From contig JACGCN010000003.1 in the NCBI GenBank assembly GCA_014905825.1, positions 1,736,001 through 1,800,000 on the forward strand: a DNA stretch of 64,000 nt. Direction: 5' to 3'. The position numbers were made by a program, and so were the translations under genes. Under the pieces are notes generated by a model that did no database searches, had not been told where the DNA came from, and worked only from the letters and a program-made list of their open reading frames with translations. Below, one piece after another: positions 34,088 through 44,613 of this stretch (position 1 is the stretch's first letter; every line of letters starts with the position of its first letter). The stretch comes from Lyophyllum atratum (lineage: Eukaryota; Basidiomycota; Agaricomycetes; Agaricales; Lyophyllaceae).

Positions 34088-35782
34088 TCATTCTTCTTCT
34101 TCCTCATCGTCTTGTAAGACGGCTCTTTTCCGCGTTCCAGTCCCCCGCCTCACCTTGAATTCCTCTTCATCCTCCTCCTCCTCCTCTTCACTCTCAACGT
34201 CCATATCAGCCCCGGTATCACCATCATCATCACCTCCTCCATCACCAGCCTTTGAACCGGACTCCCGTCGGCGCTTTTGAGCATCCTGTTGCTCCCTGAT
34301 CTTCGCGTCGAGTCTGTCCAGTGGGTCCTCTTCTTCATCGCCGTCACCGGCCTTCCTTTTCTTGCCTCCTCGTGGTGCTTCCTCGTCGGACGAGTCGGCC
34401 ACCACGAAATCATCTTCCTGATAGTCCTCAGGTCCCTTTTTATCCTCGTCTTTTCTTTTCGGCTTTCGGCCTGAACTCCCCACACCGTTGGCATCCTCAT
34501 TCTCCTCGTCTGAGCCCTCGAAGATTCCAGCGGCATCCTCTTCCTCGTCGTCGCTCCAGACGTCGCGACCAGCGGTCTTGCGGGAATACCGCCGTTTTCT
34601 TCCTCCGCCTAGAATGTCGTCAAGATCGTGCTTCTTCTTCGACTTCTTTGCGCTTTGCTTCATTAGCTCCATTTTCTCCCGTTCGGGGTCCATCGTTGGA
34701 TCTGGAGCCATGCGGAGACGAGCGACTTTGTTGTGTTTTTGTCCCACGGCACGCACCAGCATCCTGTGGGTTTCTGACTGCATGCCAGTGGGACGAAGGG
34801 ACATGTAGCCGGTGATGACAGCTTCGGACTGAAGGACTTGTGATCGCTTGTGTTGAGCCACAAGATATGTAAGGCCCTGTGACCTGACCGGTGCGTCAGT
34901 TTGTGAAGGTGGCGGAGGTTGCGAGGACTGCGATCCAATCAGTTGTCGTGGAACTCCTGCCGACGTGTCCAGACTTTGGTTGATATCGAACAGTTCTTTA
35001 CCCAGTCGTAGGCTCAGAGTACCGTCAGACCATCGAATTACGCGGCTGTTGGATTGTCGCTGCTGTAGGTCGAGGTGAAGTTAGCATTTGCTGTATGCAA
35101 GTGACCCCACAACACACCTCTACACCAGCTTCATCTTTCGTCCATCTCCACCGCACAGTATTTTCAACTTTGAGTTTTATTGACATACTCCTTTCGCGTA
35201 TGCTCTCGGACGGTTGTGATTCCTCATCTTCATGTTCAGGACCCATGTACGTGTCAGGGTGAAATGGTTTAGAGTCAACTTTTACGAAGTTGGGCATCCG
35301 TATGACCCAGTTCTGTCGTAGCCTGTTAGAGACTCGACAACATAGTATACGCAAGCTACTCACAGCACCATCTGAGCCTTTTGGGACCGGGAGATTTGGA
35401 AATGAGACTTCTGCCTCTTTGACCTCCACGGCGATTTCTGGAGGTATTTCTTCCTCTTCGTATTCCAATGCTTGCCTGCGTTCCCGCTCTGGAGAAGGCA
35501 GTCTCTCAGAATCAGGCGCTGAGGCAGAAGGAGAAGTGGCAGATCTGTGTAATATTCATTAGTATTGTGCATTCTAGATAATGGTATCACCCACTCCTGG
35601 CGCTTCGCCTCCTCTACCTCGTCATGTCCGAAGAGGTCGTCCATCTCTTCATCGTCTTCTTGCGGTTCGGCCTGATCGAGAGTGTCGGCCATCTCGACAT
35701 CTTGCTCGGCTATGGTAGAATATGTAACATCCTCGACATTGGAGACATGAGTATCGTCGAGTGCGCCGGCAAGACTGGACAT
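34088..35782 (-). CDS. LEO1: PAF1 complex subunit LEO1
   Basis: LEO1 is a subunit of the RNA polymerase II-associated PAF1 complex, which promotes elongation and co-transcriptional histone modification. It starts MSSLAGALDDTHVSNVEDV with an acidic leader (EDDEEMDDLFGHDE). The conserved core follows in order: PEIAVEVKEAEVSFPNLPVP, FVKVDSKPFHPDTYMGPEHE, SMSIKLKVENTVRWRWTKDE, then AVITGYMSLRPTGMQSETHR and LVRAVGQKHNKVARLRMAPD. The C-terminal half is the usual Lys/Asp/Glu-rich tail, ending in a run of Glu. Introns near 34862-34920, 35060-35118 and 35305-35365. The ATG at 35782 is the first that gives the family's acidic start. Confidence 0.93.
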
Positions 35783-36778
35783 GGTAACAGAGCAAGTGGA
35801 CTGCAGTGACGGCACGTGATGACTCGCGAGGACAACGCGGTCCGGAAAAGGAAAGTGCTTGTAAGTTGACCGCCTGCCATCCAGTGCACAGGTTTCCCGC
35901 TCCCCCTTCTGATCGCACTGCTCAACAAACCATTCAGGACAACATATCAACGTCTGCTTATCATTGTTCGTACGTTTCACTCGGCCTGCACCTTCCCAAG
36001 CTGATCCCAACCATCGAAATCGTTTCAGCGTCCTGCCAACCCTCAATCCACTGGTTCACTTTCCGCTCACCTCTCTCCAAAAGGCTGTGTAGTGTCTTAT
36101 CAAGATGTTTATGCTCGAGCCGTCCTGATTCTATGTGATCGGGCAGGGATATTCCACACGATTCTTGCTCAATTAGGCATAATTCTGGAATCTGCGCAGC
36201 CTCGCTCACTCTATGCGAAGTGTTCGACATGACCGTCAGGCTGCATGCGTCAGGCTGGGATACATCCATCCAAAATAGCTCAGTTGTGGCTGATTGCCAT
36301 TGCTGTGATCCTTCCATTCACGAAAATACTGTGGCAAACCGTCATGATTAGTCCCCGGTTGGTTTAATCCAATACAGTTCAGCGTACAAGGGCGCGCCTG
36401 AGAATTTCGGAGTTACCCCTTTCTCGACCGCGAATAATCACCCACAGCTTTGTTTGCATAATCGGAAATACCATTCCTTTCCATGTCGGCATGGACCCCC
36501 GACAATCGACTCACGAGGCACATAGCTGTAGACTATATAACACCCTTGCTGTCCGCTTTGCCGTCCTCTTTGTGACCGCTCCAGCATGCCAATATTACCA
36601 CATCAGTGAGTCACAAGTCCGTTATATAGTTGGATTGCACTGGAACATATCACCCAGATTGCAATCCTGCCTTACGTTGTCACCGTCGGAATCCCCGACG
36701 CTGTCTGGAGACCAGCTTCCGCTTGTTCCATACCCCGATCTCCCCCCCTCGTTTCCTTCAACATCAGTACCTCGCGGT
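35783..36778. other. Divergent intergenic region upstream of LEO1 and the 36779 gene
   Basis: A TATATAA sequence (about 36533-36539, plus) lies 240 bp before the next gene's start. The frame of that gene is open back to 36491, probably untranslated leader. A 118-codon minus ORF (35961-36317, starting MEGSQQWQSATTELF) is unrecognised and doubtful. Confidence 0.45.
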
Positions 36779-38057
36779 ATGGCTGACTTCAATGATTTTG
36801 GCGCTTTTGAGCTTGTTCAGCCTGATGATCAACGACGTCGTCCCTCGGGCGACTACGAGGTTGATGTTCAGCCGGACGACATGTACAGGGCTAATGAAAC
36901 AAATTTCCATTACCAACATGGAACGCCACCTGAACTAGAGACTTACTGGCCGCAGGATCCTTTGGCCCACGGGATGTCGACTAGCATGGCATCCTTGCAT
37001 CCCCAGTATGTACAGCAACATACTAGCGTCCCTTCGAATTATCCTATCGCTCCCTGGGTCAACACATCGCCATCGATAGTTGACCATGTTTCAGCCCCAA
37101 GCTCAAGCTATTCACATACTCAACACAGTCCTCCCGGCTCCTCCCGCTCCTTTGGTCCATACTCAAACGTTCATGTATCGCCTGGTGGTCAGAGTTCAGG
37201 ATCTCTGGAATTGGAAAGGTCGCCCTACACAAGTTCATCCCACCTAAGCCCCCCTCCCACAACTCCGAACGCGGCTTACGGACTAGGCTCAGCAGAGGAC
37301 CCGACCGTAAGTTACCTTGTGATATGTAGAAACCAATTAGCCTTGACTGAATTTCCTTTCTCTAGTACAACGCTGATGGTCATCGGGAACAGCTCAGGCT
37401 GTTCAAGGAAGCTCTTCAGCTTCCCATGAGCCTCAACGCCGGCCCTTTTGTTCCACAAAAGATGTACATACCGCACACCAACAGTGATCGTCGACGGTAT
37501 GTGGAGGAAATTGACTTGCAGCATCCCATATATTTTTGGATGCACGACCCGGAAGAGTGTGGCATTCCCCTCATCGATGCGTTGCACTCTCGGGTGCGGC
37601 GACTCCAACTTCGCGATGAGCCCGTCTTTGAAGGGCGGGGACCCAGCATTTCCGTGCGAATTCAAGTGAGCCCCGCATGCCGCCGACGATTCTCCAATCT
37701 AATTTCCTTTGCCTCTAGTGGCCGGGTTACAGACCATGGAGTCGACAGATTCCAACAAAAGACTTTCGCAGCCCTCCGCAACCTATCACGAAGGCAAAAC
37801 TTGCCAAGAACATCGCCAAATGTGTCGAACGGTTCCTTGCTGTATGTTCATCATTTTATGTTTCTGATTCTTATGCTCATGTGAGATGTCAGGCAAGGGC
37901 AACCAATCTGCTTGAGGATGATGCGGATCCACGATGGAAAGTCGGTACACGACAGAATGAGATCAAACTTGATGATCTCATTCTTATAAGCATGCATCAT
38001 GTCTCGATGGGAAGCTGGCAGCCCCATCTAAGGCTTCGCCGTCCTCTTCCCTCGTAA
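36779..38057 (+). CDS. Conserved basidiomycete protein of unknown function
   Basis: It starts MADFNDFGAFELVQPDDQRR. The first half is disordered, rich in Ser, Pro, Tyr and His. A conserved globular part follows: YNADGHREQLRLFKEALQLP, AGPFVPQKMYIPHTNSDRRR, IYFWMHDPEECGIPLIDALH, FEGRGPSISVRIQWPGYRPW, QIPTKDFRSPPQPITKAKLA, then LEDDADPRWKVGTRQNEIKL and the C-terminus LRLRRPLPS. I recognise this as a family found in agaricomycetes, without a named domain. The mix of a disordered leader with a compact core and basic peptides (RSPPQPITKAKLAKNIAK) would fit a nuclear regulator, but that is speculation. Three introns (37309-37365, 37667-37719, 37843-37893) keep the frame; the last exon ends at a TAA. 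Confidence 0.82.
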
Positions 38058-40219
38058 CAACTTGAAACGCTCCCAGTCTCTTTTTGACTTTGTTCTCCCA
38101 TCCCATGGCTCATATTCTCCGTTCTGTACCGGAATCTTTCGCTTAGAATGTTATCGGATAGATACCACTGGATCATTCTTTCCATTTCCGTAGGCCAGAG
38201 CCTACCTTTGTTCCTTCGCTGACCGCTCAACGTCAATCTCTGTAGCCCTAGCCCATATCTTACGAATCAGATACCGCTCTGCCTGACGGCTTTATTACAA
38301 TGTATATTATCTCTATTTATACTGAATCAGTCGACACCGTTGCTGTCCAGCAAACACCAATTCGGAGTTGTGTTTTTGACGCCCATCATAATTACTCCAG
38401 TCTGGCACAGTCCCCGGCAGCAGTCAAAGTTATGTCGCCCTCGGGGCAAGAACCTCGGTATATGCATCGTCCTCCGATGAACCACGTAGTTACTGATTCT
38501 GGCGGGGTTCGTAGAATGGAATGAGCTTTGCAATTAAACCTGGTGCAGCTGATACGCCGAGAACCGAGATCAAATCTGTAGGATAAGCGCCTGGAGTCAT
38601 AAAATATTGCATGCGCCGTGTAGCTGTGGGCGTTCGGCGGTGCAGGCTGTCGGGGCCTGCCAGGCTATGGAAAGAAAATATGCCACACACCTCCCGCGGA
38701 AAAAGGAGAAGCTCAGGGTTCTGACACCCACACAGCGCGTCGCCCGCGATTGAGGGCAATTATAAAGGCAGTGCGTGACTATCGGCGCCATGGCGTCCTG
38801 GGCTTCTAAAGCCATGTATACCAATGTACGAGTGGACTCTGTTCGTACACACCGGGATATCGGCGGAGGGTAGCGGGTGCAACACATGGTGTGTGTTGGT
38901 TGGGGGCTCGAAATGCACATATGGCAATCAAGTCATTCGGAGATCGTACACCCACAGCCGATACTTGGAAGGGAAAACGAAGCATCGCAGAATCTGGAAA
39001 GGCTGACCCTAAGAGTTGGATTCATTCTGGTCGGATAGGTTGGTGGCGTTCGAAAAAAAATCTGTACAGCCGCCGGTAGGGCTGAGGACTGATCGAGATG
39101 GGGTTAATAGACGTTGGACGCCTTGGGATAGGGGTTTCCAGTGTGGCAGAGTCACGTAGCCCGTTATTTTCTTCTCATGAATTCCTCTTTCTTGTAACCA
39201 TGGTGATTAGACGATAACCTGAGATCAGTATGAAGGTACCGTGTTGCCTCGGCAGATGCATAACATACCTGGGCATGAGGCTATAGAGCCACGACGGATG
39301 TCGTGTTCGTCTCATTGCTCTTTCCCAGGCAGATATGTGGAAGACTGCGTATAGCACGTTCCAATCGCCCGAAGCATAAGTGTACCACTGTGTATCGCCC
39401 TCCGGAAGATGCACCGCGATTCATCTGAGATACATTTTTCGAAAGGTGTGACACTCGAGGCCGGTGTGAGTTTTAGATATAAAGCACCAGGAGGCAGTGT
39501 GTACTATTGCTGTAGGTGAAGACAGACAGGTATTCTGATCAGAACGAATGTAATGTCAGGTGCCGGTGTGAGAGAGAATTTTCTTTGGTTGTGCACAGAT
39601 CATGATCAGACATAGTAGATTTCGTACAGTTCCGACAGTGCCGACAGTTTCAGAGGAATAGCCCATAGAGTCATATAGAATGCGATAGAATGATACTCAG
39701 TCAAGGCATTCAAATAAGAACGTCCAAGGCAGATCACGACTTCTAGAGACGTCCTGCATTGCTTCGCCGTATTTGATCCTGAGAGAAGCTCCTGCCAGCG
39801 TTGTTTAGCACTATGAGTTCTTCCATTTGAGTTGCCCGATTAAGCACCATGGTAAGAGTTATGGGATGGCACAGAATCGGAGTATCACAGACAACCAAAA
39901 AGCGGACCCATTCCAAGGACGAAGCTCACATTCTAAGACGCGCCATCAGATGAAGTTAAAAAGCTGCAATTGCGAACAGTTGCGAACTGGAGCCCATTTG
40001 AGCCCAACGACGAGTACTCATGAAAGGGAGAATATACTGTGTTGTGGACAGGCCTTTAAACTGGGATTTTACACACTGAGTAAACGCACCGACATACTGG
40101 AGCTGCAGAAAGGCTGAAGGACTGGAGTCTGGACGTGTGTCTCAAGTCAAGGATGTCACGTTGTCTGTTACGCGTCGCGGTTTTGAAGTCACGTGTACAA
40201 AACATCTTTGTTGAAGACC
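38058..40219. other. 2.1 kb stretch without a convincing gene
   Basis: Only short ORFs without family resemblance. AATTATAAAGGC near 38759-38770 looks like a TATA box, with an ATG at 38790. A spliced product starting MASWASKAMYTN could be built with one 48-nt intron and would end near 39038, but it resembles nothing I know. I found no tRNA-like A/B boxes. It may be a degenerate element, an untranslated RNA or an extended BRN1 promoter. Confidence 0.4.
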
Positions 40220-43081
40220 ATGGCTCCTGCGCGTCGAGCTCGCTCTCCAGAGGACCCAGAGCTCTACGCCGACGATACCGACTCAGATCAAGGGCCTGAA
40301 ACACCGAAACCTACAGGACGGGGCCTCAAAAAGCGACTGAGCGAGGCTTTCAACCCGGAAATCGATGCGAGTTTCCACTCAGACTCTGGTCGACCTCCTT
40401 TAAGGTCTGTCAACATCAATGACGATGCTGCCGAGAAACGACGGAGGAGGAAGAGCACGAAAATTGCTGTCATCGAGAACGCTATTGCAGGCCCCTCGTC
40501 TGAGGGTACTCTTGATCCCGACGCTCCTGAAACATCAAGAACTGCTAAACAAAAGCAGCAGCTCAAGTCGGTGGCCGCCCCGCCAGTGATAAATATCTCG
40601 AAGGATGAAATGAACTCCAACTTTGAGGAGTGGATGAAGATGGCTACAGACAACGTACGCGATCCTTGTTTTAAGACCAGAAACGCACCTGAGACGATCT
40701 GTACAGAAAATCAATGCAGCCAATTCTTGGAATTTCGCGCTTATCGACTATTTCCATGATATGTCTCTATTGCGAAATAACGACGACAACTCTATCAACT
40801 TCCAACGCGCGTCTTGCACACTTGACGGCTGTGTCAAGATCTGGACGAGTCGGGTGGATAGTGTAGGCACTGAGACCGGCAAACTCTTGAGTAACCTTGC
40901 GTCCGACAACACAGAAGAAGAAGGAGGCGAAGGGGACGTTGATGGTACCAAGAAAAGGTCTCGCGGTCCAGCAGCCACGCTCGCCAAAGACGCGTCGCAG
41001 CTCCAGAGTAAAAAGCCGGATCTCGAGTTCAGTGTTGACCCCCTTTTCAAGAAAACTTGTGCCGACTTCGACGAAGGAGGTGCTCAGGGACTTCTGATGA
41101 ATCATCTGAGCTTGGGGATAGGTAGCGACGGCGGAATGAGGGTCGTGTTCGACGCGAGCGACTCCATGGGGAAGGTTGAAGAGGAAGAGGTTGTCGAAGA
41201 ACCTGAAGACGAGATCGATATCTCCTATTTACGGAGTAAGTTAACAAGCCTTTATACATATCATTGGTTCTAAAATGTTTACAGAGGAGTTTCTACCCGA
41301 CCTTGCTGCTCTGGACGATAAGGCAATCTCTCACTCCCTCGCTGGTTTCGCTTTCTCCAAAAACGCGTTTTCCATCGATGAGACAACGTTTTTCCAAGAT
41401 AACACGCGACACGACCTCGATGACGATGACGACGACGGCAACGACGCGGGTATGGGTGGGGACGGCATGGATGTTGATACCGGGGGACCTGAAGATTTCT
41501 TCGTGGGTGCCGATGCTGTGCACGAAGACTATGGTGGTGACATGATGGGCGGCGACGACTATGGTGGCGACAACAACTCAAATGGCTCAGTGGGTCCGCA
41601 AGGAGGTGGTGAAGGTCAGCCTGGACCCTTCGTCCCCTTCGATCCCCGTCGCGCCCCTAATGAGCGGGACCTTGTCATGGCTATGACGGAGGCCGATGGC
41701 GAGGAGGGGATGATGGATTACTTTGACCAAAACTTCCTGAAAAACTGGGCCGGCCCCGAGCATTGGAAGTTGAGGAAGGTTATACGACGACGTAAGAGCT
41801 CATTTCCCTCAAATCTCAATTTACCTCGCTAAGCCTACCCCAGCGGACGCGGATGCCAACGCGGCCACCAAGCCAAAGGCACGCCGAGAGAAGAAAGAAG
41901 CATTCAAGATTGATTTCTTGACTCCTGTCGACCCGAATAAAGACTTGAAGAAATCCAGAGGGAGTTGTTCGCCCCAGTCACGAAAGGAGCTGGCATAAAT
42001 CTTCCAGGGACTGGCGCGGCAGCGAAGAAGAGTCGGAAGAAGACCAAGGAGAAGGAGAAGCGGGATGACCACAGACTACCCGACGACATGCACTTCTCGA
42101 GCAAGCAGCTGGTCACCCTGTTCCTGAAGCCGAAGTTCTACGTACGTTCATTCATTCATCTATGGCCCTTTGGTCTCGATTGACATCCATTTTAGCTAAA
42201 AATGCGTGGACAACGCGTAAGGATGAATCCCAATGACGACGGAGAAGTGGACGAGAACTTTTGGGCGCAGGCTGCTGCAGATCAAGCGGCTGGTCGGGCA
42301 GGCGATCAAGATGGCGACGATAGTAAGTCTGACTTTTTCCGATCTTGTACCAGGGTTAAATTTCTATGACTGCTAGCGATGAACGAGGGCGCCATCCCAT
42401 TCAACACACAGTTCTTCCACGACGACTATGACGACGGGCCTGGGTTTGACGACGGCGATCCATACGACGGTGATGGTGTTGGTGTGCCTGATGCCGATGC
42501 TGGCGAGCAGGATCTACTCGCTGCAACTCAAGGGCAAACAAGGCGTGTCAGGCCTGAATTCGTCAACTACGCGAAGCGGGCCAAGAGGGTCGATGTCCGG
42601 AAATTGAAGGACAACATCTGGCGAGGATTGGATATTGTCGTATCGCCCCTGAAGAAGGACAACGAGGATGAAAGCATGGTGAGCAAACCTAGGCTGAGTA
42701 GTGATCTCCCACTTAATAGCCGCTAACAATCTTCAAGGATGTGGATGAATCACTACCGCCCCCGACGGACCCGAGGAGGCACGGGTGTTCAGCCAGGTGA
42801 TTTCTGGTTTGCAGACATCGTACCCGCGGGACAAAATGGAAGAGATCAGCACCAGTTTCTGTTTCATTTGCCTGCTACATCTGGCCAACGAACAAGGCCT
42901 CAAACTGGAATCGACGGCGGACGGTGTCCAGGCCGAGACGGAGGCCGAAGAGGAGGAAGACAAGAAAATTGGGAATATTTGGGACCTGAAGGTGAATTGC
43001 TTCTCATTCTTCCACCATACGTACACCAGCTGATGTTGCGAACAGATATTCCGGGATCCCAATGCCACTCAATCAGCCTGA
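40220..43081 (+). CDS. BRN1: Condensin subunit BRN1 / CAP-H (kleisin), one-base frameshift
   Basis: The kleisin subunit of condensin, bridging SMC2 and SMC4 for mitotic chromosome compaction; essential in studied fungi. It starts MAPARRARSPEDPELYADD. Conserved blocks: MNSNFEEWMKMATDNKINA, NSWNFALIDYFHDM, FQRASCTLDGCVKIWTSRVD (barren motif I), VDPLFKKTCADFDEGGAQGL, ENFWAQAAADQ-type segments, RVRPEFVNYAKRAKRVDVRK followed by LKDNIWRGL, and KMEEISTSFCFICLLHLANE with DPNATQSA at the end (winged-helix region). The last intron ends at 43045. At about 41949-41953 the frame breaks: DPNKDLKK is followed one base out of phase by ELFAPVTKGAGINLPG. Adding one A to the AAA run restores KKIQRELFAPV. Introns at 40655-40708, 41236-41284, 41792-41843, 42141-42195, 42325-42377, 42679-42738 and 42991-43044. 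Confidence 0.92.
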
Positions 43082-43551
43082 TCTACTATTCGCCGTCTCT
43101 GGTCATCATTATTACCATATTATATCTCTGTGTTTCTGATTTAACGGTTATGTGCTATCGGCCACTCCCTGTTGTATACTCGACTAGTCTACGTCCTATA
43201 AATCTCTCTTTTTCAGTCCTTGGACATAACGTATCAAATATGGTAGAAATTAATGAAGTTATGAGGGTACGTTCATTTAACCGATGATGATCGCGAGTCG
43301 GATTTGGATAGAAACATAATGCATGTTTGGTATTAGGGCTATGGGTGTAGGTACATAGGGAAAGTATGGCATGATAAATCTATGGAAGCGGCCTAATAAT
43401 ACAGTGGAGGAAATCGCTAATGATACACGGGAAGAGGGGTGCTAAAGCTACAACGGGTGGGATAAGGTGGGTACAGTGCTGTCGACGGTGTGCGATGTGG
43501 AATAGAAATGATGTGTCCGCCAATTCACTCCTCGACTCGGTGACATCAGCG
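43082..43551. other. Convergent intergenic region after BRN1
   Basis: Separates the 3' ends of BRN1 and the small gene at 43552. AT-rich 3' flank; no RNA gene seen. Confidence 0.5.
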
Positions 43552-43935
43552 CTACGCGGTCCAGGCGCTCCACAAGTCCTCGCATCGTTCCTGATGGCGA
43601 TGGCTGAGTTCTTTGAACTCGAAAAATGCCTGCTGGGGCAGCTCAAGCATGCCCTGCGCCGGCACACGCGTGATATCGGTGGAAGGGAAGATGGTCAGGA
43701 TATCGGAAGGTGCAATACGCGCTTTCGGGACGGCGCTGGAGAGGAAGACGCGATCGCCGAATGGCGAGTATGTATGCACGTCGAGGTATTTATCGCGACG
43801 TGCATGAGATCGCGTGGCTAAAGAGTAATATGGGTTGAGCATGGGATCGAGGTGGGGATTAGAACCTTTGTTACCTTGAACTATCATCACTTGGCGCTGG
43901 ACAACTGCGACAGCAAGTGCTCCATTTTTCATCAT
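43552..43935 (-). CDS. Small conserved-looking protein of unknown function
   Basis: A single-exon ORF of 127 codons starting MMKNGALAVAVVQRQVMIVQ. It contains YYSLATRSHARRDKYLDVHT, YSPFGDRVFLSSAVPKARIA and PSDILTIFPSTDITRVPAQG. The strand pattern around FGDRVFL...SDILTIFP loosely recalls the C-terminal part of small mitochondrial TMEM186/223-type proteins, but no membrane span is present, so I do not assign a function. A CATATAAAGG sequence (TATAAA at 44016-44021 on the minus strand) lies 81 bp upstream of the start, which supports a real transcript. Codon usage looks like that of neighbouring genes (C/G-ending codons). Confidence 0.6.
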   Translation of the reverse strand: MMKNGALAVAVVQRQVMIVQGNKGSNPHLDPMLNPYYSLATRSHARRDKYLDVHTYSPFGDRVFLSSAVPKARIAPSDILTIFPSTDITRVPAQGMLELPQQAFFEFKELSHRHQERCEDLWSAWTA

Positions 43936-44613
43936 TGTGAAGTGGTGTGAATGAGATGGACTCGGAATGTGAGCGTTCGAAAACTTGGGAGATGCAAGGC
44001 GAGCCTTTCGTGGCCTTTATATGAAATATTGCTATTGTTCTCCCTCCTTCTGTGACGGAGCATTGTGTACACATAGATACCATGTGCTCGTGTCGATCCA
44101 GGGGTATTCCCGTACCTGAAGGACGTCGATTTTGTGAAGAACAAGGGTCGCCATATTTGGATGCCTTGAAAAGCTGTGATTGGCTTCCTTGGACATTGTA
44201 TTTTTGATGTCAATGTCCACGCTTGTTAAGCCACTGGTGCGCATTCTCTGCGCCGTTCATTTCATTCGCTGCAACTGGAAAGTAATACAATGAGCAGGCC
44301 TAGAGGTGAGAGTTCCCGATTTGGCTTTGTGGAAAGTGATGTTGTGCCGAGGCGCAAGGTCCAAAAAAGGCAAGCCTTCAATGGTCCTTGAGACCAAACT
44401 GAGCCATCCCTTTCATTCCGAATAAAATGCGACGACTGCATTTTCATGCACATGGGAGAATCGTTGTTATAAATTAATTCCAGTTGCATCGTCGACATAT
44501 CACCCTTGATCTATATGCGTCGTAATAGGCCTCGACGCAGAGTTGTGGAGAGGAAATTAAGGGTATCAATATAAAGGCTCACGATACGATTGACATACAA
44601 TCCCATGTGCAGT
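43936..44613. other. Intergenic, ERG7 3' flank
   Basis: Beyond the TATA box, short open frames on the minus strand (44032-44244, for example) resemble no family. They may be 5' leader of the small gene or chance. Confidence 0.4.
44016..44021 (-). promoter_or_regulatory. TATA box of the 43552-43935 gene
   Basis: TATAAA on the minus strand, 81 bp before the ATG at 43935. Assigned by sequence and spacing only. Confidence 0.45.
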
